NCBI GenBank assembly: GCA_024403005.1
Contig: JAKSSQ010000067.1
Location: 1 to 8,765, forward strand
Direction: 5' to 3'
Origin: Clostridia bacterium
GTDB lineage: Bacteria; Bacillota; Clostridia; Peptostreptococcales; Anaerovoracaceae
DNA length: 8,765 bases
The notes beneath the pieces are model-generated. The model made no database searches and was not told the DNA's origin. It was given only the letters and a program-made list of their open reading frames with translations. The position numbers and the translations under genes are program-made. Below, in pieces: positions 1 to 6,543 of the stretch. Numbering within the stretch: position 1 is the stretch's first letter; the number at the start of each line of letters is the position of its first letter.

Positions 1-1706
1 CCGCAGAGTTCGGAGAATTCCTTGCAGGTTCCGATATCGTTGGAACCGATGAACATCTTAAGACCGCAGTTGGACTTAACGACGTCTGCAACGCCTTCGC
101 CGTAAATGTTGTTGAGCTGGGAATAGCTCTGTACAACCATGTTGAACCAGATCTTTCTGGAACGGCCTACTGTAATCATCTTGTCGAACTTTTCAATCTT
201 AGGCATGTTGCCGAATTCGTCCATGATGAAGTAGACATTTCTGGGAAGGGAAAGGTCTTCTCTTCCGGATGCAACCTTGATAAGCGCCTTGTACATACTG
301 AGTACGAACAGGGAAGCCAGGCCGTGTCTCGTGTCCTTTTCGTCTGGAATCTTGAGGAACAGAGCCGTTGGTTCAAACGCAAACTGTTCTGCGTGGATAT
401 CGGTTGCAGATGTAAGGCCGCAGATACCGTTATCGTTGAACAAACTCAGCTTGTCGAACGTGATGGACATGTAGGAGCTTAAAGTCTGGTCTGCTGCTGC
501 GAGAACCTGACGGGAAAGCGTATATGCCTGGGAAAGTGAACCTCTTCCTTCGAAGTAATCCTTTAAAGCCTGGTAATTGTTATTACTGTTGGAAAGGATC
601 TTGTTCAGGTTAAAGAAGTTGAACTTTTCCTTGGTCATTCCCAGTCTGGAATCCTGGCTGTCTTCGAGCATTGCAAGGCATGTTGCCAGTACGATGCTTC
701 TTGCACCCTTTTCCCAGAGCGGATCCTTGTCGTTTGTAATGGGGCAGATACCGGAGATAAGGTCGCTTAAGTCTTCGTACATTTCGTCGTAGACCTTCTG
801 CTTTGCAACGCTTACTTCGTCCTGACAGTGGCGCAGGTCGGAGAAAGCCTTGCCGTTCCATTCAACCCAGGGTGTTCCTTCGGGAGGAACTTCGTCCATC
901 ACCTTAAGGTCGGGATAATTCTGCATGTCGTCCCTGTGGGCCTTCATGTCTCTTCCCGTAGCCTGGTATTCCTGGTACATGTCCCAGATAGAGTCGAGAG
1001 GATTCCATCTGGAAGAAGAATAGGTATCTCTTAAGTCCAGAACCATTACCTTGTATCCACGGCTCTGCAGGAACTTGGAATGGAGATCGAAAAGTTCGCC
1101 CTTGGGGTCAGTCATGATCATGGAGCTTCCGCAGTTTGTTGCGCCTAGGAGCTGAATCATGGGGTTAATGAAGGTTGTTGTCTTACCGGAACCTGTGGAA
1201 CCGATTACCAGGGAGTGAACCCCCGGCATGATGTTAACCTCGAGCTTGCCCTCTTTGTTCAGAATTGCTCTTACAGGAACGCCGTCTTTTTTGACGCTTT
1301 CCATGGTTTCGTAAGTTGCCGGGCCGAACAGGTTGTCTCTTTCCTTGCTTGTAAGGAATCTGCTGTTTTCCAGTACGCTGTTAACGGATCCGTCGTCCTT
1401 ACCCTTGCCGAACAGTCCGCTTCCGTCCCCGCCTATGCCTCTGAAGCCCGTTCCGATAAGCGTAACGATTACAAATATCAGTACGATAATGAAGCCCATC
1501 AGCCAGGTTTTCGGAGAGAAGAGCAGTGACCACTTAAGGATGAAGCCCTTGCCGGAAACTATGTTGCCGAAGTTATTAAAGAAATTTCTGAATATGAACC
1601 CAAGGCTGACGGAGGAGAAAACTCCGAGTATCGCATAGAGCGTATATGTGGAAGCCTGTCCGCCTTTTTCGCCTATTTTATGGAGAAGCTCTTTAATTTT
1701 ATTCAA
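1..1706 (-). CDS. VirD4/TraG-family type IV secretion coupling protein (3' end outside window)
   Basis: This is the hexameric inner-membrane ATPase that docks relaxosome DNA or protein substrates onto a conjugative type IV secretion channel. The visible 568 codons read without interruption. Two N-terminal membrane segments (about residues 21-39 and 68-86) are followed by a Walker A loop, GSTGSGKTT (169-177), the TDPKGELF motif (199-206), a Walker B strand ending IMDEFGN (494-500, D496/E497), and the conserved VQSYSQLNNIYGE stretch (525-537), all hallmarks of VirD4/TraG proteins. The start is TTG at 1706: an in-frame TGA lies two codons upstream, a strong AGGAGG sits 8 bases before it, and no ATG occurs until well inside the membrane region. 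It follows the secreted-protein gene by 28 bases on the same strand, so the two are probably co-transcribed. The C-terminus and any substrate-binding all-alpha domain details beyond the left edge cannot be judged. It implies that a conjugative element or related T4SS lies to the left. Confidence 0.95.
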   Translation of the reverse strand, partial: MNKIKELLHKIGEKGGQASTYTLYAILGVFSSVSLGFIFRNFFNNFGNIVSGKGFILKWSLLFSPKTWLMGFIIVLIFVIVTLIGTGFRGIGGDGSGLFGKGKDDGSVNSVLENSRFLTSKERDNLFGPATYETMESVKKDGVPVRAILNKEGKLEVNIMPGVHSLVIGSTGSGKTTTFINPMIQLLGATNCGSSMIMTDPKGELFDLHSKFLQSRGYKVMVLDLRDTYSSSRWNPLDSIWDMYQEYQATGRDMKAHRDDMQNYPDLKVMDEVPPEGTPWVEWNGKAFSDLRHCQDEVSVAKQKVYDEMYEDLSDLISGICPITNDKDPLWEKGARSIVLATCLAMLEDSQDSRLGMTKEKFNFFNLNKILSNSNNNYQALKDYFEGRGSLSQAYTLSRQVLAAADQTLSSYMSITFDKLSLFNDNGICGLTSATDIHAEQFAFEPTALFLKIPDEKDTRHGLASLFVLSMYKALIKVASGREDLSLPRNVYFIMDEFGNMPKIEKFDKMITVGRSRKIWFNMVVQSYSQLNNIYGEGVADVVKSNCGLKMFIGSNDIGTCKEFSELC

Positions 1707-1714
1707 TTTTCAGC

Positions 1715-1720
1715 CCTCCT
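1715..1720 (-). promoter_or_regulatory. Ribosome binding site of the coupling-protein gene
   Basis: AGGAGG on the minus strand, 8 bases upstream of the TTG at 1706-1704. It decides the unusual TTG start. It lies inside the 28-base gap after the stop codon of the secreted-protein gene, which supports independent reinitiation within one transcript. Confidence 0.85.
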
Positions 1721-1734
1721 TCTCAGATTACTGA

Positions 1735-4227
1735 TTAGTTTGTTCTTGGTTTTGTCCATTCGAGACGACCGTTGCGATAGTGCTTAATAACGTCTTTGTA
1801 TGTGTATTCCTTTACTTGGATATTAAGCCATCTGTAAGAGGTTGTACTCCACTCTTTTTCAATCCAGGATCTGTATTCGTACATCCATTCACCGAATCTG
1901 TTGTAATGGATGTATACCTTGTCGCCGTTAATCTCGTAGTAGCGTTCGTACTCGTTGTCGTCGTACGGGAAGACTTTTTCATAGGAATATACGCCGTAAT
2001 CGTCGGTCTGGTCTGATTTGTAGTATCTTGTGTAGCAATTTTCCAGATCGTCGAAGTATTCCGTGTATGCCTCGTAGTGCATCACCTCGTCCTTAATCTG
2101 GCCGGATGGATACCATTCCTTATAGTCGCCGTTGGGATATGTGGTCTTCTTTGTACCGTCTTTCTGAGTTATGGTCTTGCTTCCGTCTACGTTCAGCTCG
2201 GTTGTGACACCGGTCTTAGCTTCGTAGTAAATTTCGGAGCCGTCCTTCTTCTGAGCGGTGTAGTCGCCGTTATCCTTCTTAACGTAAATGGTGCCGTCTT
2301 TATCGATATCGGAAATCGGGGAGTTGTGGTAAGTCCAGGAACCCTGTCCGTCTGTTACGGCAGTCGTGCGGGTAATATTAAATTCCACTAAACCTACCGG
2401 ACTCTGGTGATATCTGAATGCACCGTCTACGATAAACTTGAAGTTTCCGGACTCGAGCACGCTGAACTTATTGTCGACGCCGGTAAATTCAAGGCCGTCC
2501 AGCGATACTTCCTTTGAACCCTTGCCTGTAATCTTAAGATCCTTAAGGTTCAGGATGTTCTTTGTAAGGTGATATTCCACGATTAAAGCGCCGGACTTAC
2601 GGATTATAAGCTTTGAATCGGAGAGAATTACGGGAGCGGGGCTAAGGATGAGGCCGTTGCAGTTGCAGCTGCCGCCGGCCATGATGGAAAGCTGAGCCTT
2701 GTCTTCCAGACCGATTCTGGCGTTATCCATTACGATTAAATCGCCTTCGCCGCGTCTCTTTACGTTTGTATTGCTTCCGATAAGAACGTCCAGTTCGCTG
2801 ATCTGGCCTTTGAGCTTTTTGATGAGCTCATTGTTTTCTTCGATTTTCGCCTTGGAATTCTTCTCGGTCTCGTGAGCCTTGGCTATTATTTCTTCGAGAG
2901 CCGCAACCGGTTCGTTGAGCTTATTGTATTCATCTACGAGAGGAGTAACCGTCTGAGCCTTATACTGGTCTAAGGATTCTTCAGGTACGCCTTTTGCTCT
3001 TGCCTCTTCGATATAAGCCAATGCAACTTCGATTTCGGCTGCCTTTCTTTCGAGAGTAACCTTTAAAGCTTCTTTTCCCTCTTCTGTGCCGGTTAAAGTC
3101 TTGAGCTTATCGTTTTCTCCGTCTTTATAGTCTGCAATCGCTTTTGCAATAGTGCCTTCCAGGTCCTTGTTTTCAGATTCGAGAGTACTTATCTTGGTCT
3201 GCTTTGCGTCGCGGTTCTTCTGAGCATCTGCCTTAGTATCGATTTCTGCACCGGTGTTTATGATCGAACCGGCAGTGTTTTTCTTCGGGTTGAAGGAAGT
3301 GATGCAGGAATTCGGCTGAACGATAACCGTGCCGTGGTTTTCGATGGTTCCGTTGTTGTAGAACTGGCCTTCGATGCTTAACACGCCGCCGGGCATTACC
3401 TTAAGAGTAACTCCGTCGTTGAGGATAACGCCGTCGTCAATGTTCATTACCATGCCGTCGCCGATTACGTAGTCTTCTGTAATTGCGGATACGTAGAGAA
3501 CTTCGCCCCAGTACATTACGAGTTTACTGTAATAATATGTGTTGGATTCGTAGCCGTACATGTGCTCGCCGCGGTACACAAAACCAACGTCGCAGCCGCT
3601 TACTTCGTGGTAAACTCTTACTCTCTTGGATTCGAGTTCGTCACCATAATCGCCGCCGAGTTCGTGAGTGTAAATAGACCACTGGTCATGGTCGCAGCTG
3701 TCTCTTTCGCCTTCCCAGTCCCAGTCGTCGTAGCCGGAGATAAGGCTTCCGTTCATCCAGAAGCGCATCTTAAGGGCGTTTTCGTTGCTCTTATCCTTGC
3801 TGCCGGTCATCTGCATAGTCCAGTCGCCGATAGGAGCTGTTGTAAAGAAGCTGTCGTTATCCGCACTATTGTCAAACGGATCCGGATAAAATCTTGCATC
3901 CTTGGGGAATACCTTGCCGGTAATACCATCGTAGTCGTTGTACTTGCCGGTATATCCGCCGGTGGAATAGTAGGTGTTGCCGCCGTCCCTCCAGCAGAAA
4001 ATTACAGGAACTTTAAGACCCGTTGCAGGAAGATCCTTCTGAGTATCTACTCTGTGCCACTGGTAAACCGGGAACAGATTATACGCTTCCGGATTTGCGG
4101 TTGCTTCCTGGGTTTTAGGGGTAAAACCGCCTGCAAATACGGGTACAGAGCCTGCAATTATGATTAACGCTAAAGTAATTACAGCGAATTTCGTTATTAA
4201 ATTTTTGGGGCTTTTCGTTGAATTCAT
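1735..4227 (-). CDS. Secreted beta-helix/coiled-coil protein with aromatic repeat tail
   Basis: I do not recognise a named family for the 830-residue whole. A signal peptide is clear: basic start, hydrophobic core at 14-28 and a likely cut after VFA (residue 32). Residues 50-250 form an unknown domain rich in Tyr, Trp and Asp, with an acidic cluster at 166-183 that could bind a cation. Residues 254-320 look like beta-helix rungs (GVTLKVMPGGVLSIEG, NNGTIENHGTVIVQP). Residues 330-487 are a long charged helical or coiled-coil insert, after which beta-helix-like rungs resume (488-552). Residues 641-713 carry short DG-centred strand repeats (KKDGSEIYYE, DGSKTITQKDGTKK, YPNGDYKEWYPSG), like MORN_2 or G-box repeats. 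The last 117 residues hold 21 Tyr and 5 Trp. There is no LPXTG motif, SLH domain or C-terminal membrane anchor, so it is presumably released or held non-covalently. The ATG at 4227 has only a weak GAAAGAG ribosome site. Being first in an operon with the coupling protein suggests a role in cell contact or in the outer part of a transfer apparatus (inference). Confidence 0.92.
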   Translation of the reverse strand: MNSTKSPKNLITKFAVITLALIIIAGSVPVFAGGFTPKTQEATANPEAYNLFPVYQWHRVDTQKDLPATGLKVPVIFCWRDGGNTYYSTGGYTGKYNDYDGITGKVFPKDARFYPDPFDNSADNDSFFTTAPIGDWTMQMTGSKDKSNENALKMRFWMNGSLISGYDDWDWEGERDSCDHDQWSIYTHELGGDYGDELESKRVRVYHEVSGCDVGFVYRGEHMYGYESNTYYYSKLVMYWGEVLYVSAITEDYVIGDGMVMNIDDGVILNDGVTLKVMPGGVLSIEGQFYNNGTIENHGTVIVQPNSCITSFNPKKNTAGSIINTGAEIDTKADAQKNRDAKQTKISTLESENKDLEGTIAKAIADYKDGENDKLKTLTGTEEGKEALKVTLERKAAEIEVALAYIEEARAKGVPEESLDQYKAQTVTPLVDEYNKLNEPVAALEEIIAKAHETEKNSKAKIEENNELIKKLKGQISELDVLIGSNTNVKRRGEGDLIVMDNARIGLEDKAQLSIMAGGSCNCNGLILSPAPVILSDSKLIIRKSGALIVEYHLTKNILNLKDLKITGKGSKEVSLDGLEFTGVDNKFSVLESGNFKFIVDGAFRYHQSPVGLVEFNITRTTAVTDGQGSWTYHNSPISDIDKDGTIYVKKDNGDYTAQKKDGSEIYYEAKTGVTTELNVDGSKTITQKDGTKKTTYPNGDYKEWYPSGQIKDEVMHYEAYTEYFDDLENCYTRYYKSDQTDDYGVYSYEKVFPYDDNEYERYYEINGDKVYIHYNRFGEWMYEYRSWIEKEWSTTSYRWLNIQVKEYTYKDVIKHYRNGRLEWTKPRTN

Positions 4228-4253
4228 CTGTGTCTCTTTCAGCCAGTTATACT

Positions 4254-4282
4254 AATATATTTTTCTACGCAAATTATATCAA
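4254..4282 (-). promoter_or_regulatory. Probable sigma-A promoter for the secreted-protein/coupling-protein operon
   Basis: On the minus strand, TTGATA (4282-4277) and TATATT (4259-4254) are separated by exactly 17 bases, each one mismatch from consensus. Transcription would start near 4247, leaving a leader of about 19 bases before the ATG at 4227. The tandem repeat at 4289-4310 ends 6 bases upstream of this -35 box, a usual position for an activator. A perfect TATAAT also occurs at 4278-4273, but it has no -35 box at proper spacing; it could be a second, activator-dependent promoter. Confidence 0.6.
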
Positions 4283-4288
4283 TTAAAA

Positions 4289-4310
4289 GGGGGCAAATTG
4301 GGGGCAAATC
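4289..4310 (+). repeat. Tandem 11-bp direct repeat, candidate response-regulator operator
   Basis: GGGGGCAAATT (4289-4299) is followed directly by GGGGGCAAATC (4300-4310): 10 of 11 bases are identical, with a period of one helical turn. Each unit reads as a 7-bp GC-rich core plus 4 AT-rich bases. This is the layout of PhoB boxes and SARP sites, which are recognised by tandemly bound winged-helix regulators. It lies between the two divergent promoters and next to a gene for such a regulator (5664-6464). The second core ends 7 bases before the rightward TATAAT and occupies the place of its -35 box. Binding itself is inferred. Confidence 0.65.
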
Positions 4311-4313
4311 GTT

Positions 4314-4319
4314 TATAAT
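4314..4319 (+). promoter_or_regulatory. -10 element of the kinase/regulator operon, no good -35
   Basis: A perfect TATAAT on the plus strand. The hexamer 17 bases upstream (4291-4296, GGGCAA) is a poor -35 box and lies inside the direct repeat, so the promoter probably needs an activator. Transcription would start near 4326, about 29 bases before the kinase start codon. Confidence 0.55.
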
Positions 4320-4354
4320 TGAAATAAAGATTACGAAGATACAGAGTATATTAT

Positions 4355-5683
4355 ATGACGACTACAGCAATAATTCAAATAACAGTTGAGTCTACAGCGG
4401 CACTAATTTGCATCTTAATTTTCGCACTCCTCATGGTAGGGCGAAAAACCATGGAGAGAAGCACGATACACATGACGGAGCTCCTGGTAATTGCAATATT
4501 CCTGCTCATTTCGGACTCCCTTGCATACTACTTCAGAGGCGACATGTCGGAGCTGGGCCTGCAGATGACCAGATCTTCCAACTTCCTGGTTTACACCTTC
4601 CAGTTCGTGATTATGTTCACCGTATCCCTGTACGCAAAATCCCTCATAGAAGAATACGGAGCAACGGTATCGTTTAACTACCTCTACGCGGAGCTCACCT
4701 GCTGCGCTGTCGCAATGCTCTGCGTAATGGTTTCCCAGTACACAGGTTTTGTTTATACTTTCGATGACCACAATCGGTACGTGAGAGGCCCCGGAATCTA
4801 CGTAACCATGGGCCTCGGCATACTCTGCGTAATCATCCACGGCATAATGGTCTTCCGAAAGCGCAGATATCTGCCCAGAACGGTATTCAGGAACCAGATC
4901 TGGTACCTTACAGTGCCCTTCCTGAGCATTATCCTCCAGACCATTTTCTACGGATTCTCCTTCATGAATATCGCTATCGTAATCGTTCTGATATCCATGT
5001 TCGGCATCCATGAATCCGAAAGAATAAAGAAGTTCGAAGAGCAGACCCTGCTCCTGGCAATCCAGCAGGAACAGCTTACGGAGCAGAGAATCCAGATGGT
5101 TACATCCCAGATTCAGCCCCACTTCCTCTTCAATGCGCTCAGCACCATAAGCAGCCTCTGCAGCATAGACCCGAAAACCGCGGAAAAAGCCATCGACAAC
5201 TTCGCAGATTACCTGCGAATCAACCTGGACACCATCGGAGAACAGAAGCTCATACCTTTTAAAACAGAGCTCAAGCACACCCATACCTATCTCTGGCTCG
5301 AGCAGCTGAGATTCGGAGACGACCTTAAGATCGAATACGACATCAAGGCAGACGACTTCATGATTCCGCCCCTCGTGCTCCAGCCGGTAGTTGAAAACGC
5401 AGTAAAGCACGGCATCTGCAAGAAGGAAGACGGCGGAACGGTAACAATTAAAGTTACAAGGGAAAACGGCGAAATTAAGATCCTCGTAGCAGACGACGGC
5501 GCCGGATTCGACACTTCCAAGCCCCTCTCAAAAGACAAGACCCACGTTGGCATAAATAACGTAAAGCACCGTCTCGCAACTCTGTGCGGTGGGTCACTTA
5601 CCATAGAAAGCGCTCCCGGAGCCGGAACAAGAGCAACGATTTTAATTAAGGAGGACATCTTAAATGAACATATTGCTGGTTGA
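4355..5683 (+). CDS. LytS/YehU-type membrane sensor histidine kinase
   Basis: This is the sensor of a two-component system. About seven hydrophobic segments fill residues 7-28, 41-59, 75-95, 108-129, 147-167, 184-202 and 204-217, with one likely outer loop bearing an NRYVRGP motif (140-146). A helical linker (218-250) leads to a His_kinase-type (PF06580) transmitter: QPHFLFN with phospho-acceptor H256, an N box VVENAVKHG (345-353, N348), a G1 box DDGAGFD (380-386) and a G2 box HVGINNVKHRL (397-407). No 5TMR_LYT, GAF or PAS domain is visible, so signal detection is presumably by the membrane segments or short loops; the ligand is unknown. The 442-residue length suits the family. The ATG at 4355 has no convincing ribosome site. 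Its 3' end overlaps the regulator gene by 20 bases, which implies coupled translation and a partner relationship. Confidence 0.96.
   Translation: MTTTAIIQITVESTAALICILIFALLMVGRKTMERSTIHMTELLVIAIFLLISDSLAYYFRGDMSELGLQMTRSSNFLVYTFQFVIMFTVSLYAKSLIEEYGATVSFNYLYAELTCCAVAMLCVMVSQYTGFVYTFDDHNRYVRGPGIYVTMGLGILCVIIHGIMVFRKRRYLPRTVFRNQIWYLTVPFLSIILQTIFYGFSFMNIAIVIVLISMFGIHESERIKKFEEQTLLLAIQQEQLTEQRIQMVTSQIQPHFLFNALSTISSLCSIDPKTAEKAIDNFADYLRINLDTIGEQKLIPFKTELKHTHTYLWLEQLRFGDDLKIEYDIKADDFMIPPLVLQPVVENAVKHGICKKEDGGTVTIKVTRENGEIKILVADDGAGFDTSKPLSKDKTHVGINNVKHRLATLCGGSLTIESAPGAGTRATILIKEDILNEHIAG
5648..5654 (+). promoter_or_regulatory. Strong ribosome binding site of the response regulator
   Basis: AAGGAGG, 9 bases before the ATG at 5664 and inside the last codons of the kinase gene. 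It fixes the regulator start and contrasts with the near absence of such a site before the kinase. Confidence 0.9.
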
Positions 5684-6464
5684 TGACGAAGCTCTCCTGC
5701 TTGCAAAGCTTAAATCCTGTGCAGAAGCAGTTATACCGGAAGCAAACCTGTTTCCCTTCTCCAAGGCTTCCGAAGCCATGGAATTTGCAAAGACTACAAA
5801 GTTCGAAATCGCTTTTCTGGACATTAACATGCGTACGATAAGCGGCTTAGACATGGCTGTCAAGCTGCAGGAACTGTACCCGACGATCAACATTATCTTC
5901 TGCACCGGCTACAGCGAATACAGCATGGATGCCTTAAATCTCCACTGCAGCGGCTACATTTTAAAGCCCGTTACGGAAGAAAAGATGCTAGACGCAATAA
6001 AGCACTTAAGATATCCGGTGGAAGAAAAGGCAGATGCTCCAAAGGACCACCCAAAGGTTAAAATCCAGTGCTTCGGAAACTTCGACGCGTTAATCGACGG
6101 TGCTTCCATCACGTCCAAGTACGAAAAGACCCGTGAACTCCTCGCATACCTGGTAGACAGACGCGGCTCCATCTGCACAAACGCAGAGATTTCAGCAGTC
6201 CTCTGGGAAGAAGACGACCACAGCTCCTACCTTAAGAGCCTCCGCAAGGATCTGGTTCACACACTGGAAGACCTGGGCTGCGAAGACATCCTGGACAAGC
6301 AGTGGGGCAAGCTGGCCATAATTCCGGACAGAGTCGAATGCGACTACTTCGACTGGTGCAAGAACAAGGAAGGCTACAGAGAGCACGTATTCGAATACAT
6401 GTCCCAGTACAGCTGGGCTGAATACGTAAATGCACAGATTGCAAACGAACTGTCCGACTATTAA
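5664..6464 (+). CDS. Response regulator with receiver and SARP-like DNA-binding domain
   Basis: Residues 1-117 are a CheY-like receiver: acidic pair D7/D8, phospho-acceptor D53 in FLDINM, T81 and K101 (KPVTEEK). After a short charged linker, residues 131-230 match the winged-helix domain of Clostridial SARP-type (SAPR) regulators: KIQCFGNFDALIDG, then KTRELLAYLVDRRG, EISAVLWEED and a RKDLVHTLEDLG recognition-helix region. The short tail (231-266) has YMSQYSWAE, which resembles only the start of a bacterial transcriptional activator (BTAD) domain, so the effector half is compact. PF06580 kinases usually pair with LytTR regulators; this one uses a different output domain. It should bind tandem direct repeats, and the repeat at 4289-4310 is the obvious candidate. 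The gene ends the operon and is followed after 19 bases by a strong terminator. Confidence 0.96.
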   Translation: MNILLVDDEALLLAKLKSCAEAVIPEANLFPFSKASEAMEFAKTTKFEIAFLDINMRTISGLDMAVKLQELYPTINIIFCTGYSEYSMDALNLHCSGYILKPVTEEKMLDAIKHLRYPVEEKADAPKDHPKVKIQCFGNFDALIDGASITSKYEKTRELLAYLVDRRGSICTNAEISAVLWEEDDHSSYLKSLRKDLVHTLEDLGCEDILDKQWGKLAIIPDRVECDYFDWCKNKEGYREHVFEYMSQYSWAEYVNAQIANELSDY

Positions 6465-6483
6465 TTAAAGAATTAAAACATAT

Positions 6484-6512
6484 AAAAAACGGCGGAATTT
6501 CCGCCGTTTTTT
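6484..6512. terminator. Bidirectional intrinsic terminator between convergent genes
   Basis: A near-perfect inverted repeat: AAAAAACGGCGGAA, one central T, then TTCCGCCGTTTTTT. The GC core is CGGCGG/CCGCCG, with an A6 tract on one side and a T6 tract on the other. It therefore works for the regulator gene (ends 6464, plus) and for the convergent gene (ends 6544, minus). Confidence 0.93.
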
Positions 6513-6543
6513 GCTGTTATTTAATTGCGTGGAGTCTTTTTAA

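Noticed and set aside
1215..1638. Overlapping plus-strand open frames of about 100 codons
   Set aside because: They lie opposite the N-terminal and Walker A region of the coupling protein, whose motifs are unmistakable.
1723..1734. Small inverted repeat TCAG-N4-CTGA after the secreted-protein stop codon
   Set aside because: Only a 4-bp stem and no T tract; too weak for a terminator, so the two minus-strand genes are taken as one operon.
3562..4167. A 201-codon open frame opposite the secreted-protein gene
   Set aside because: A shadow of the signal-peptide and N-terminal region of the real gene; no ribosome site and no family features.
4273..4278. A perfect TATAAT on the minus strand as the main leftward promoter
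   Set aside because: No acceptable -35 box at 16-18 bases; the TTGATA-N17-TATATT pair just downstream is better. It is kept only as a possible activator-dependent alternative.
4415..5410. A 331-codon open frame antisense to the histidine kinase
   Set aside because: It lies wholly within a gene with clear conserved kinase motifs. The translation has no recognisable domain and reflects codon bias of the true strand.
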